Positions 42,282 through 51,929 of a DNA stretch of 64,000 nucleotides are shown here, piece after piece. The stretch spans positions 1 to 64,000 of the forward strand of contig UCHV01000016.1 of NCBI GenBank assembly GCA_900472395.1, written 5' to 3'. Origin of the DNA: Hyphomicrobiales bacterium. GTDB taxonomy: Bacteria > Pseudomonadota > Alphaproteobacteria > Rhizobiales > Rhizobiaceae. The notes under the pieces were generated by a model that was not told where the DNA came from, ran no database searches, and worked only from the letters and a program-made list of their open reading frames with translations. Position 1 is the first letter of the stretch. Each line of letters opens with the position of its first letter. Made by a program: the position numbers and the translations under genes.

Positions 42282-43655
42282 TCACCCGTCTAAATCGCCC
42301 CCTATCCCCAACTCCGCACCCAGCAATTTCTTGTCCAGTCCATGCCGCTGCATCTTTTCGTAAAGCGTCTTGCGGGAAATGCCGAGTTGTTCATAGACGG
42401 GCCTCAGCGCGCCACCGTGGGCGGCGATGGCATCGGCGATGACCGTGCGCTCGAAGGCAGCCACCCGCTCCGCAAGTCGCCCGTCCGATGATTTCGCGCC
42501 GCCCGAAATGTCGGCCGGACTGAGGTCCAGTCCCAGAACCAGACGGTCGGCGGCATTGCGGAGTTCACGCACATTGCCCGGCCAATCTCGTTGCGCCACT
42601 GCGGAGAGCAGCTCATGCGAGATCGCCTGATCTTCGCGTCCGTAACGCACCGCTGCCTCGCGCACCAATTGCAGGAAGAGCAGCGGAATATCCGCTCGCC
42701 TCTCTCGCAGCGACGGCACGTGCACGGTCGCAACATTCAGCCGGTAAAGAAGGTCGGCGCGAAAACGCCCGGCCAGCACCTCCGCCTCCAGATCCACCTT
42801 GCTGGTGGCGATGAAACGCACGTCGAGTTCCACCGTTTCGTTGGAACCGAGGCGGTTGATCACCCGCTCCTGCAACACCCGCAGGAATTTCGCCTGCAGG
42901 TCGAACGGCATGGAGCCGATCTCGTCGAGCAGGATCGTCCCTCCCCGGCCATGTTCGAACTTGCCGTAACGCGAGCGAAGCGCGCCTGGAAAAGCCCCGG
43001 GCTCGTGGCCGAAAAGCTCACTTTCGATGAGGTTTTCCGGCAGGGCCGCGCAGTTGATGGCAACGAAAGGCCGGTTGGCGCGTGGGCTGACATCGTGCAG
43101 CGCGCGTGCCACCACTTCCTTGCCCACACCGGTTTCGCCGATGACCAGCGTATCGGCATCCGTCGCACCGATGGCGCGGATGGCGTAACGCAGATCGACC
43201 ATGGCTTGCGTACGGCCCGGCAGCCGGGTTTCGAGATCGTCACGCTTGCCGGCAACCGCCTTCAGGCGACGGTTTTCCAGCACCAGCGCGCGGCGTTCGA
43301 GTGCTCGGCGGATAATGCCGGCCAGATGCTGGATGGTGAAAGGCTTTTCGAGAAAGTCATATGCACCCTCGCGCATCGCCTTCACCGCCAGCTGCACATC
43401 ACCATGGCCGGTGACGAGAATGACCGGAATTTCCGCATCCAGTTCGCGGATGCGGTGCAAAAGCGTCATGCCATCCAGACCCGGCATGCGGATATCGCTG
43501 ACCACGATGCCATCGAAACTGAACCCGGTCAGTTCCAGCACATGGTCGGCATTGGAAAAGGTCTGCACATGCAGGCCCGCCAGTTCCAGCGCCTGGCTGG
43601 TGGAACGCCGCAGCTCTTCCTCGTCATCGATCAGAAGCACGCGCTGCTCGCTCAT
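42282..43655 (-). CDS. NtrC-family response regulator (DctD-like)
   Basis: A 457-residue regulator. The receiver domain covers about residues 5-115 (phospho-Asp in VSDIRMPGLDG), the AAA+ domain about 145-370 (Walker A GETGVGKE, Walker B ILLDEIGSMP). A Fis-type helix-turn-helix lies at the end (YEQLGISRKTLYEKMQRHGL). The sigma-54 contact loop reads GAFPGA instead of the usual GAFTGA. Its gene overlaps the end of the kinase gene by 4 bases, and it lies directly upstream of tctCBA, its likely target. The organic acid sensed is unknown. Confidence 0.9.
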   Translation of the reverse strand: MSEQRVLLIDDEEELRRSTSQALELAGLHVQTFSNADHVLELTGFSFDGIVVSDIRMPGLDGMTLLHRIRELDAEIPVILVTGHGDVQLAVKAMREGAYDFLEKPFTIQHLAGIIRRALERRALVLENRRLKAVAGKRDDLETRLPGRTQAMVDLRYAIRAIGATDADTLVIGETGVGKEVVARALHDVSPRANRPFVAINCAALPENLIESELFGHEPGAFPGALRSRYGKFEHGRGGTILLDEIGSMPFDLQAKFLRVLQERVINRLGSNETVELDVRFIATSKVDLEAEVLAGRFRADLLYRLNVATVHVPSLRERRADIPLLFLQLVREAAVRYGREDQAISHELLSAVAQRDWPGNVRELRNAADRLVLGLDLSPADISGGAKSSDGRLAERVAAFERTVIADAIAAHGGALRPVYEQLGISRKTLYEKMQRHGLDKKLLGAELGIGGDLDG

Positions 43656-45523
43656 TCGGCGGCCCTCCCGATGGCGGCATCGGCAGAGGTCAAGTCGATG
43701 ACAAACATCGCGCCACCTTCGGGATGATCGGTCACGCTGAGGCTGCCGCCAAAATCCTTGACGATGTTGTAGGAGATGGAGAGGCCAAGCCCCAATCCCT
43801 TGCCGACGCCCTTGGTGGTATAGAAGGGATCGAAAATGCGCTCGCGGATGGCGGCCGGCACACCCGGGCCATGATCGCGCACGGTGATTGCCACCCGCCC
43901 ATCATCGCTGCGCGCGGCGGAAACGATGATGCGCCGATCCTCCAGCCCCTCGATGGCATCGGCAGCATTGGTGATGATGTTGACCAGAACCTGCTGCAGA
44001 CGCACGGCACCGGCCAGCACCACCGGCGGCGGGCTGTCCATCTCGATGGTCAACGTCGCATCGGCGGCGCGAAGGCGCGCATCGACGATTTCAAGCGTGT
44101 CGCGCATCACGTCGTCGAACGACACGACCGAGAGTTTTTCCTCCGGTTTGCGGGCAAAATTGCGCAGGTGGCGGCTGATCGAGGCCATGCGATCGATCAA
44201 CGCCGAAATGCGCCGCAGATTGTCGCTCGCCTCACCTGTGCGGCCGCGCTCGATCAACAGCGCCGCACTGTCCGCATAGGTTTTGGTTGCCGCCAGGGGC
44301 TGGTTGAATTCATGGCTCAGCGCCGCCGACATCTGTCCCAGACCCGCCAGTTTTCCGGCCTGAATGAGATCCGCCTGGGTGCGCCGCAAGCGCCGCTCGG
44401 TCAGCCGGCGTTCGGCGATTTCCTGCTTGATCTGCCCGTTGACGCGGGCAAGATCGGCGGTGCGCTCCGCCACCCGGCGCTCGAGATTTTCCTGCGCCTC
44501 GGCCTGCAATTTGATGCGCTCCGCCAACCGCATGCGCCGCTGCACCAGAATGGCGCCACCGAGAAAGGCAAGGCAGACGAGCAGAACCGCAACGATGGTG
44601 GCGATCTGCGCCTGCGCCCGCACAGACGCCGTGTCCATCAGCACCGCCACCGTCCAGCCCGCCTCCGGCATCGGCTGCGACAGAACCAGAAACTCCTTGT
44701 CCGCTCCCTCTTCCGAGATCGACAGCATGGCATGCTCGCCGTCATGACGTCGTTGCACCGGCAGTTCGCGCAATACCGCATCGGAATAACGCCGCGAGGC
44801 CTTCGTGTTGGCCAGCCGCTCCGGCGTCAGCGGCAACAGGCTTTTGTAAAGCCAGCGCGGCGTGCCGGTCATGAAGATGATGCCTTCGGGATCGGATACA
44901 ACGATGCGGCTGTCGCCATCGCCCCATGAAGCCTCGATACCGTCGATATCGACCTTGAAGACGATCACGCCGTAAATGACCCCACCGATCTCGATGGGCG
45001 AGGAGAAATAATAGCCGCGTTTGGCCGACGTCGTGCCGAGGGCATAAAACCGCGACTGCTGTCCCGCCGCGGCCTCCTGAAAGTACGGCCGGTAGCTGAA
45101 GTTTTCGCCGACGAAACTCGTATCGCTGTCGAAATTGCTGGCGGCAATCGTCATGCCGTCCATGGTCATCACATAGATGTCCGAGGATTTCAGCAGTGCA
45201 TTGATTTCTTTCAGATAAAGGTTGGTGGCCTGGCGCAGGACAGCGTTGGATGGATCGACGATCAGCGCCTCGACATCGTCATGATCGGCGATCAGCGCCG
45301 GCAATGCCTCGTAACGGCGCAAATGCCCGTCGAGCGCGGACACGGCAAGGCGCAGGGTCGTACCGGCCTGTTGGGAAGCCTCGCGCATGTAGCTGCGGCC
45401 GGCAACATGACTGCCGTGCACGATCAGCGCCAGCACCACGGCCGCCACACCGCCTGCGATCAGGACAAAACGTATCTTCAAGAAAGCCCGGGCTCCTCCT
45501 CCCGCACTTAACGAAAATGCCAT
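43652..45523 (-). CDS. DctB-like membrane sensor histidine kinase
   Basis: A 623-residue kinase. It has a membrane helix at about residues 16-38 and a double-Cache periplasmic sensor (about 45-295; NFDSDTSFVGENFSYRPYFQ and KRGYYFSSPIEIGGVIYGVI are the DctB-type motifs). A second helix lies at about 305-327, then a coiled coil, the phospho-acceptor His in SHEFNQPLAATKTYA, an N-box NIITNAADAIEG and GLGLGLSISYNIVKDFGG. DctB-type sensors read periplasmic carboxylates, which suits the neighbouring tricarboxylate transporter genes. It is co-transcribed with the regulator. Confidence 0.9.
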   Translation of the reverse strand: MAFSLSAGGGARAFLKIRFVLIAGGVAAVVLALIVHGSHVAGRSYMREASQQAGTTLRLAVSALDGHLRRYEALPALIADHDDVEALIVDPSNAVLRQATNLYLKEINALLKSSDIYVMTMDGMTIAASNFDSDTSFVGENFSYRPYFQEAAAGQQSRFYALGTTSAKRGYYFSSPIEIGGVIYGVIVFKVDIDGIEASWGDGDSRIVVSDPEGIIFMTGTPRWLYKSLLPLTPERLANTKASRRYSDAVLRELPVQRRHDGEHAMLSISEEGADKEFLVLSQPMPEAGWTVAVLMDTASVRAQAQIATIVAVLLVCLAFLGGAILVQRRMRLAERIKLQAEAQENLERRVAERTADLARVNGQIKQEIAERRLTERRLRRTQADLIQAGKLAGLGQMSAALSHEFNQPLAATKTYADSAALLIERGRTGEASDNLRRISALIDRMASISRHLRNFARKPEEKLSVVSFDDVMRDTLEIVDARLRAADATLTIEMDSPPPVVLAGAVRLQQVLVNIITNAADAIEGLEDRRIIVSAARSDDGRVAITVRDHGPGVPAAIRERIFDPFYTTKGVGKGLGLGLSISYNIVKDFGGSLSVTDHPEGGAMFVIDLTSADAAIGRAAE

Positions 45524-45687
45524 TGTAATGAAGACGTAAGGATTGTCACCACGCCGCAGGACAACCCACCGATTTGGCAGTTGAAAAATGCGGCTTTCCC
45601 GGGAAGCTGAACAATGCTTATCTCTATGACGGATGCGAATGCCTTGCGATGCCGCAAGGCCGCAGCCTTCGGGAGGGAGTGGGGTCC

Positions 45688-46167
45688 ATGACGTATCTGC
45701 TTGCGCTTCTCATCGGTGTGGTGGCGGGCCTCAGGGCCATGACCGCACCCGCCGCCATCAGTTGGGCCGCCTATCTCGGCTGGCTCAATCTGTCCGCCAC
45801 CTGGTTATCCTTCATGGGCTCTTTCTGGGCCGTCGCGATCTTTTCCGTGTTGGCAGTCATCGAACTCGTCACCGACCAGCTGCCGTCGACGCCGAGCCGC
45901 AAGGTGCCGCAGCAGTTTGGCGCGCGCCTGATCATGGGCGCGCTTTGCGGCGCGGCAATCGGTGCGGGCAGCGGCATGTGGATCGCCGGCCTGATTGCCG
46001 GCATCATCGGTGCCGTCATCGGCACTTACGGCGGCGCCGCGGCACGGGCAAAACTTGCCGCCGCGTTCAAAAAAGACCTGCCGGCAGCGCTGATCGAGGA
46101 TGGCATTGCGATCATCGCTGCCTATCTGATCATCTCGTCGATCCCAGCGACGCTGGTTGCCACATGA
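45688..46167 (+). CDS. DUF4126-like small inner-membrane protein
   Basis: A 159-residue membrane protein with four or five predicted helices. The pattern GVVAGLRAMTAPAAISWAAY, ELVTDQLPSTPSRK and GALCGAAIGAGSGMWIAGLI resembles DUF4126 proteins of unknown function. The ATG at 45688 is preceded by GGGAGGGAG. Its stop overlaps the start of the flavin disulfide reductase gene by 4 bases (ATGA), so the two are translationally coupled, which hints at a joint redox or transport role. Confidence 0.75.
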   Translation: MTYLLALLIGVVAGLRAMTAPAAISWAAYLGWLNLSATWLSFMGSFWAVAIFSVLAVIELVTDQLPSTPSRKVPQQFGARLIMGALCGAAIGAGSGMWIAGLIAGIIGAVIGTYGGAAARAKLAAAFKKDLPAALIEDGIAIIAAYLIISSIPATLVAT

Positions 46168-47540
46168 GCCAAAAATTCGACGCCATCATCATCGGCACCG
46201 GTCAGGCCGGGCCTTCACTGGCCGGCCGTCTGACCGAAGCTGGACAAACGGTCGCCATCGTCGAGCGCAAATTTGTCGGCGGCACCTGCGTCAACACCGG
46301 CTGCATGCCCACCAAGGCACTCGTGGCCAGCGCCTATGCCGCGCATCTTGCCCGTCGGGGAGATGATTACGGCGTGACGATCGGCGGCGAGATCGGCATC
46401 GACATGAAGCGGGTGAAACAGCGCTCGCATCAGGTGACGCTGAATGCTCGCCACAACAACGAGACATGGCTGCGTGGCATGGAGCGTTGCACCTTCATCG
46501 AAGGCCATGCCCGGCTGGAAAGCACAAACACGGTGCGCATCGGCGACGAGATCATCACCGCGCCAAAAATCTTCCTGAACGTCGGCGGTCGTGCCGCCAT
46601 CCCGGATTTTCCCGGTATCGATGAAGTACCTTATCTCACCAACACCTCCATCGTGATGCTGGAGCGGGTGCCGAAACATCTGGTCGTGGTGGGCGGCAGT
46701 TATATCGGGCTGGAATTTGCGCAAATCTATCGCCGTTTCGGCGCAGAGGTGACGGTCGTCGAGAAGGGTCCCCGCCTCGTCGCCCGGGAGGATGAGGACG
46801 TCTCTGACACCATCCGCAAAATCCTGGAAGCCGAGGGGATCACCGTGCGCACCGGTGCGGAATGTATCCGTTTTCGCCCGCATGAAAGCGGCGTGTCCGT
46901 CGGTGTCAGCTGCCGCGAAGGCGAACCGGAGGTGATCGGCTCGGATGTATTGCTGGCCGTCGGACGCCGCCCGAATACCGGCGACCTCGGTCTCGACAAG
47001 GCCGGCGTCGAAACGGACGAGCGCGGTTACATCAAGGTCGGCGACGATCTCTCCACCAATGTCGAAGGCATCTGGGCGCTGGGAGATTGCAACGGCCGGG
47101 GCGCCTTCACGCATACAGCCTACAACGATTTCGAGATCGTCGCCGCCAATCTTCTCGATGGCGAAAACCGCAAACTTTCCGACCGCATCCTCGGTTATGC
47201 GCTTTACATCGACCCGCCGCTCGGTCGTGTCGGGATGTCGGAAAAGCAGGCGCGGGATAGCGGCAGGAACATTCTCGTCGGCACACGGCCGATGAACCGC
47301 GTTGGCCGTGCCATCGAAAAGGGCGAAACGCAGGGTTTCATGAAGATCATTGCCGATGCCGACAGCCGACAAATTCTCGGCGCGTCCATTCTCGGCACCG
47401 GTGGCGATGAAGCGATCCACGGCGTGCTCGACATGATGAATGCCGGCGTGCCTTACGACACCTTGCGCTGGGCCGTTCCGATCCACCCGACAGTCTCCGA
47501 ACTCTGGCCGACCTTGATACTGTCGATGCGCAGCCTTTAA
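46164..47540 (+). CDS. FAD-dependent pyridine nucleotide-disulfide oxidoreductase (mercuric reductase-like)
   Basis: A 458-residue flavoprotein of the class I disulfide reductase family. It has the FAD-binding IIIGTGQAGPSLAGRL, redox-active Cys pair in GGTCVNTGCMPTKALV, NAD(P)-binding VVVGGSYIGLEFAQIYRRFG, second FAD motif IWALGDCNGRGAFTHTAYND, and C-terminal PIHPTVSELWPT with the catalytic His-Glu. It lacks an N-terminal metal-binding domain and the C-terminal Cys pair of MerA, so mercury reduction is unlikely. The substrate is unknown. It is coupled to the upstream membrane protein gene. Confidence 0.87.
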   Translation: MSQKFDAIIIGTGQAGPSLAGRLTEAGQTVAIVERKFVGGTCVNTGCMPTKALVASAYAAHLARRGDDYGVTIGGEIGIDMKRVKQRSHQVTLNARHNNETWLRGMERCTFIEGHARLESTNTVRIGDEIITAPKIFLNVGGRAAIPDFPGIDEVPYLTNTSIVMLERVPKHLVVVGGSYIGLEFAQIYRRFGAEVTVVEKGPRLVAREDEDVSDTIRKILEAEGITVRTGAECIRFRPHESGVSVGVSCREGEPEVIGSDVLLAVGRRPNTGDLGLDKAGVETDERGYIKVGDDLSTNVEGIWALGDCNGRGAFTHTAYNDFEIVAANLLDGENRKLSDRILGYALYIDPPLGRVGMSEKQARDSGRNILVGTRPMNRVGRAIEKGETQGFMKIIADADSRQILGASILGTGGDEAIHGVLDMMNAGVPYDTLRWAVPIHPTVSELWPTLILSMRSL

Positions 47541-47643
47541 CGGCGCGTTCACCGCGTTTTACATCTGCGCCGGAGAAATGCCTCTCATTAACCGGCCTTG
47601 CAGCCGGGTTTGCTTAGGTGAGCTCTGGTGCTGAGGGTTTCTT

Positions 47644-49593
47644 ATGTGTGGTTTTGCGGGCTTTCTGGGTGATGGCGTGCCGATGGAGCAGTCGCATGGA
47701 CTGCTGGCGGCGATGGCGCAGGCAATTGCCCATCGGGGCCCGGATGAACGCGGCATCCACGCCATTCCCGGCCTCGGCCTGGCGCATGTGCGCCTGTCGA
47801 TTGTCGGCCTGGGCGATGGCCAGCAGCCGATGCGTCTTGAGGAAGGCGACGAAGACCTTACCATCGTCTTCAACGGCGAGATCTACAATTATGTCGAACT
47901 GCGCGACGAACTGAAGGCCGCCGGCCATCGTTTCCGCACCGGCAGCGATACCGAAGTCATCCTGCATCTTTACCAGGTTTATGGCGATGATTGCCTGCAG
48001 CGCCTCAACGGCGATTTTGCCTTCGCCATCTGGGACGGCCGCCGCCACCGCATGCTTCTGGCGCGCGATCGGATGGGTGTCCGCCCGTTGTTTTATGCGC
48101 AAGCGAACGGCACATTCTATTTCGCATCCGAAGTGAAGGCGCTGCTGCAGGTGCCAGGCATCGTCGCCGAGCTCGATCCTTTTGCGCTCGATCAGATCTT
48201 TACGCTGTGGGCGCCGATTGCGCCGCGCACCGCATTCCGAGACATTTTTGAACTGGAGCCGGCGGGCCGCATCACCATCGAGACCGGCCGTATCGATATC
48301 GGCTCCTATTGGCAGCCGCAATTTGCCGATGCCGGCGATCACATCGCCATGGATGAAGACGACGCCGTGGAAGAGCTGCGCGCGCTTCTGACCGACGCAA
48401 CGGCGCTTCGCATACGCGCCGATGTGCCGGTCGGCGCCTATCTTTCCGGCGGTCTGGACAGTTCGCTGATCACCGCACTCGCCGCCCCGATGGCGCCGTC
48501 CGGCCTCAGCACCTTCTCCGTCACCTTCGACAGCCCGGAACATGACGAAAGCCTGCACCAGATGGCTGTCGCCATGGCGCTTGGCACATTGCACAATGCC
48601 ATTACCTGCGGCCCGGCCGAAATTGCCGGCAGCTTCCCCGATGTCATTCGTTACACCGAACGGCCGATCATCCGCACCGCGCCTGCGCCGCTCTTCCAGC
48701 TTTCCGGCCTCGTGCGTGAAAACGGCATGAAGGTCGTCTTGACCGGCGAAGGCGCCGACGAAGTGTTTGCCGGATACGATATCTTCAAGGAAGCAAAAGT
48801 CCGCCGTTTCTGCGCCCGCCAGCCGGGTTCGAAAATCCGCCCGCACCTGTTCAAGAAACTTTATCCCTACCTGCCCGGCCTGAAGCAGCAATCGGCGGAT
48901 TATCTTTCCGCCTTTTTCGGCACGACCAGAGATAGCGCGCAGGATCCGCTGTTTCCCTTGCGTCCGCGCCTTCGCAACACCGGTTCGGCCAAGATCTTTT
49001 TCTCCGATGGCCTGAAGCAACAACTGGCCGGTTACGATGCGGCAGACGAACTGGCATCTCGCCTTCCTGCCGATTTTTCGCGCTGGCACGTGCTCAATCA
49101 GGCGCAATATCTGGAAATGCGTTTCCTCTTGCCGGGATACATACTCTCCAGCCAAGGCGACCGCATGGCCATGGCACATGGCATCGAAGGACGTTTCCCG
49201 TTCCTCGACCACCGCATCGTGGAATTCGCCAACCGTCTGCCGCCCGGCCTGAAGCTCAAGGGCTTGGAAGAGAAACATATCCTGCGCCGCGTCGCCCGAG
49301 ATCTCCTGCCGCCCGTTGTCGCCAATCGTCCGAAACAGCCTTATCGCGCGCCCGACAGCGCCTCCTTCATATCCGCAAGCGGTCAGGCCTACGTACCCGC
49401 GCTTCTGAACGAGGCAGCGATTGCCGAAGCCGGTTTGTTCGACCCCAAGGCCGTCGCCATGCTGGCGCGTAAATGCGAGGCAAAACCCGCCACAGGTTTC
49501 CGTGATAACGCGGCTTTTATCGGAATACTTTCCACGCAGTTATGGCGCCAAGCCTTCATGACACCGGCGGTCGACGCCTCTCGCGCGGCCTGA
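47644..49593 (+). CDS. asnB: Asparagine synthase-like glutamine amidotransferase
   Basis: A 649-residue enzyme. The N-terminal class II glutaminase has the nucleophile Cys at position 2 (CGFAGFLG), then RGPDERG and GEIYNYVELRDEL. The synthetase half has the PP-loop ATP site GAYLSGGLDSSLITAL. It makes asparagine from aspartate and glutamine, or amidates another carboxylate; the longer-than-usual length (about 550 is typical of E. coli AsnB) and the next gene, a polysaccharide chain-length protein, suggest a role in modifying a surface polysaccharide. GAGGG lies 8 bases before the ATG. Confidence 0.88.
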   Translation: MCGFAGFLGDGVPMEQSHGLLAAMAQAIAHRGPDERGIHAIPGLGLAHVRLSIVGLGDGQQPMRLEEGDEDLTIVFNGEIYNYVELRDELKAAGHRFRTGSDTEVILHLYQVYGDDCLQRLNGDFAFAIWDGRRHRMLLARDRMGVRPLFYAQANGTFYFASEVKALLQVPGIVAELDPFALDQIFTLWAPIAPRTAFRDIFELEPAGRITIETGRIDIGSYWQPQFADAGDHIAMDEDDAVEELRALLTDATALRIRADVPVGAYLSGGLDSSLITALAAPMAPSGLSTFSVTFDSPEHDESLHQMAVAMALGTLHNAITCGPAEIAGSFPDVIRYTERPIIRTAPAPLFQLSGLVRENGMKVVLTGEGADEVFAGYDIFKEAKVRRFCARQPGSKIRPHLFKKLYPYLPGLKQQSADYLSAFFGTTRDSAQDPLFPLRPRLRNTGSAKIFFSDGLKQQLAGYDAADELASRLPADFSRWHVLNQAQYLEMRFLLPGYILSSQGDRMAMAHGIEGRFPFLDHRIVEFANRLPPGLKLKGLEEKHILRRVARDLLPPVVANRPKQPYRAPDSASFISASGQAYVPALLNEAAIAEAGLFDPKAVAMLARKCEAKPATGFRDNAAFIGILSTQLWRQAFMTPAVDASRAA

Positions 49594-49712
49594 GCGAAAT
49601 ACATGAAATAATGTCGCAATCGCTAAATTAACCCGATTTTCACGCGATTGTCTCAAGCTGGCAAGGATGTGAAGTCGTCCCTCGGCCAAGTCGTATGGGA
49701 TGGAGGATGAAT

Positions 49713-51341
49713 ATGTTCCGGCCCAACGAGTCCGAAGACAATCGACGACCGATACGGGCAAAGGCCCAGCCCGCTCGCGCGCGCTCCAGCGGCTCTCTTC
49801 TGGATCAGGCCGGGCCGGACACGCATCACAACAACGAAACACAGCCGGTTTACCGCGCCTATCGTGGCGAAGACCGGGCAAAGGCAGAGACGCCCGCACA
49901 ACCGACCGCCACCACATGGCAAGGCGAAGACGATCCTTCGGCGCTGGATGCCAAACTGCATGCGCAGTGGGAGAGCGTGAAGCAGATCGGCATCGGTCAT
50001 GTCCTGCGCTGGCTGCAACGCGGTGTGCTCGTCATTCTGGCGATGGCGATCATCGGCGTTATCGTCGCTTTCGGTTACGCCACGACCACCGAACCGCGTT
50101 ATACGGTCTATACGGACCTGATCGTCGATCCGTCGAACTTCAACGTCACACCGGACGACCTGACCGCCGTCAATCCGCAGCGGGATTCGCAATTGCTCGA
50201 GGTCGGCAGCAAGGTGCGCGTCATGACGTCCGGCAACGTGTTGCGCCAGGTCATCCGCGATCAGAAACTGACCGAGGACCCCGAATTCTTCAAACCGAGC
50301 CTTCTGTCTTCCCTTTTTGGCGGCAGCGGCAAGACACTCTCGCAGGATGAGCGTGAACTCTCGGTTCAGCGTGCGCTGGAAGAACGTGTCACCGCAACGC
50401 GCGAGGAACGCTCCTTCGTTGTCATGCTGGCCGTCTGGACCGCCGACCCGGAGAAATCCATCCGCCTGTCCAACGCCATCGTCGAAGCGTTTCAGGCACA
50501 GCTTTTCCAGTCGTCCTCGGAAAGCGCCGGTCGCATCGCCGCCAGCATCAATGCCCGTCTCGATGAATTGCGCACGTCCGTGACCCATGCGGAAGAAAAG
50601 GTCGAGCAGTTCAAGCGCGACAACAAGCTGCAATCCAGCGCCGGCGAACTGACCAGCAGCCGCATTTCCAGCGCGCTCGATACGCAGGTTCTCGATGCCC
50701 AACAGCGGCTGATCCAGGCCGAGACGCGCTATAACCAGATGCGCTCAGCCGTTGCCGACCGCCAGACCGCCAGCGCCACCATCTTCGATTCCGCCGCCAT
50801 GACCACGATGCGGGGCAATTATACCGCGCTGGAACAGCAGATCGGCGCCATGACCCGCACCTATGGCAGCCGCCATCCGCGCCTTGTCGCCATGCAGTCG
50901 GAACGCGCCACGCTGGAGCGCGCCATTGCCGAGGAGGCGGATCGCATTCTGCAGCAGGCGCGACAGGATAGCGATCAGGCGAGAGCAACGCTGACGCAAT
51001 TGCGCAGCCGGTCCGATACCGAACGTGCAACCGTCTTCACCAACAACGATGCGCAGGTGCAATTGCGGGAACTGGAACGTGACGCCCGCGCAAAGGCCGC
51101 CGTTTACGAAACCTATCTCGCCCGCACCAACCAGATCAGTGAACGCCAGGAAATCGATACCAGCAACGTGCGGGTGATTTCCAATCCCGTTGCGCCGAAA
51201 AAGAAAAGCTGGCCGCCAAGCACAGCGGTGCTGATGGCTGGCGGCGCCGTTGCCGGGGCAATCATCGGCACCGGTCTTGCCCTCCTCTTCGGCCTTGCGG
51301 GCTACCTGAGAAATGCCCGCCCGCGCTACATTTCCGCCTGA
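49713..51341 (+). CDS. Polysaccharide chain-length/export protein (Wzz/GumC type) without kinase domain
   Basis: A 542-residue inner-membrane polysaccharide co-polymerase. The cytoplasmic N-terminal region is Pro/Gln-rich (about 1-95), then a membrane helix (about 105-127, VLVILAMAIIGVIVAFGYA) and a large periplasmic domain with coiled coils (about 280-320 and 400-450). The DARAKAAVYETYLARTNQIS motif is typical of GumC/ExoP, and a second helix lies near 505-527. It ends there: the cytoplasmic BY-kinase domain with Walker motifs found in ExoP is absent. The start ATG at 49713 has GGAGG at 6-7 bases. It follows asnB by 119 bases. Confidence 0.87.
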   Translation: MFRPNESEDNRRPIRAKAQPARARSSGSLLDQAGPDTHHNNETQPVYRAYRGEDRAKAETPAQPTATTWQGEDDPSALDAKLHAQWESVKQIGIGHVLRWLQRGVLVILAMAIIGVIVAFGYATTTEPRYTVYTDLIVDPSNFNVTPDDLTAVNPQRDSQLLEVGSKVRVMTSGNVLRQVIRDQKLTEDPEFFKPSLLSSLFGGSGKTLSQDERELSVQRALEERVTATREERSFVVMLAVWTADPEKSIRLSNAIVEAFQAQLFQSSSESAGRIAASINARLDELRTSVTHAEEKVEQFKRDNKLQSSAGELTSSRISSALDTQVLDAQQRLIQAETRYNQMRSAVADRQTASATIFDSAAMTTMRGNYTALEQQIGAMTRTYGSRHPRLVAMQSERATLERAIAEEADRILQQARQDSDQARATLTQLRSRSDTERATVFTNNDAQVQLRELERDARAKAAVYETYLARTNQISERQEIDTSNVRVISNPVAPKKKSWPPSTAVLMAGGAVAGAIIGTGLALLFGLAGYLRNARPRYISA

Positions 51342-51706
51342 ATTGACACCGTTTGCGGTGCTGTGGAACCGCATATCGCAAACTTGTGAAGCGGCGGTCA
51401 TCTGTGGCCGTAATTTCGCAACCACCGCGACAGGCCTCGACCATGGTCAAGTTCCTTCAACGTTCTGAATGGCTTGGCGTCGAAAGCGCGTGACCGCCGG
51501 TCACGGATAGGTGATTGCCGTCTCCAGAACCGCTGCGAGGCAATGTCCGATACCGTACCGCAGCATGCAATTGCCTTGCAAAGCCCCCTTAAAGGCGTAG
51601 GTTTTTCGTCATCGACGGCCAGGACGAAAAAAGGGCGGCCGCGACTGGAAGAGCAGGCCGACGATTGGCCTGGACGGCTTTCGCCCCCCAATGTGGAGGC
51701 AGAAAC
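51342..51706. other. 365-bp intergenic region without gene
   Basis: No credible coding frame. It contains a small perfect palindrome, GTGACCGCCGGTCAC at 51490-51504, and a C-rich/A-rich stretch near 51620-51640. A GGAAC at 51365-51369 has no matching downstream element. Nothing else is recognised. Confidence 0.5.
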
Positions 51707-51904
51707 ATGTATTCATCCATAGCTTACCCGACGCTTGACCCGAAAGAGCTGGCATTTCTGAAGAAATTTTATGACGAAGCCTGCGCCGAGCACGGTTTCA
51801 AGGCAGATAGCCTGGCAGCCGAGGACCTCGCAGCCCGGATCATCGTCTCCTACCAGAAGGGCGCACGTACCGAGAGCGACCTGACGCGTCACGTCAACAC
51901 CTGA
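51707..51904 (+). CDS. Small soluble protein, unknown
   Basis: A 65-residue protein with a strong ribosome site (GTGGAGG, 7 bases before ATG) and a terminator 25 bases after its stop. The sequence (LDPKELAFLKKFYDEACAEH then AEDLAARIIVSYQKGARTES) is helical and soluble, in the style of small conserved rhizobial proteins, but no family is recognised. It is monocistronic. Confidence 0.7.
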   Translation: MYSSIAYPTLDPKELAFLKKFYDEACAEHGFKADSLAAEDLAARIIVSYQKGARTESDLTRHVNT

Positions 51905-51929
51905 CCCTTCGCAAGACGTCGAAAACGCG

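Noticed and set aside
47588..47620. Hairpin after the flavin disulfide reductase gene as terminator
   Set aside because: The stem is short with a bulge (AACCGGC / GCCGGGTT) and there is no convincing T-run; too weak to list.
47614..49278. 554-codon open frame antisense to the asparagine synthase gene
   Set aside because: Shadow of the real gene, whose Cys2 glutaminase and PP-loop motifs are intact; no domain visible in the antisense product.
51365..51369. GGAAC considered as an EcfG -35 element upstream of the 65-residue protein gene
   Set aside because: No TT at 18 or 19 bases downstream, and the gene starts about 340 bases away.
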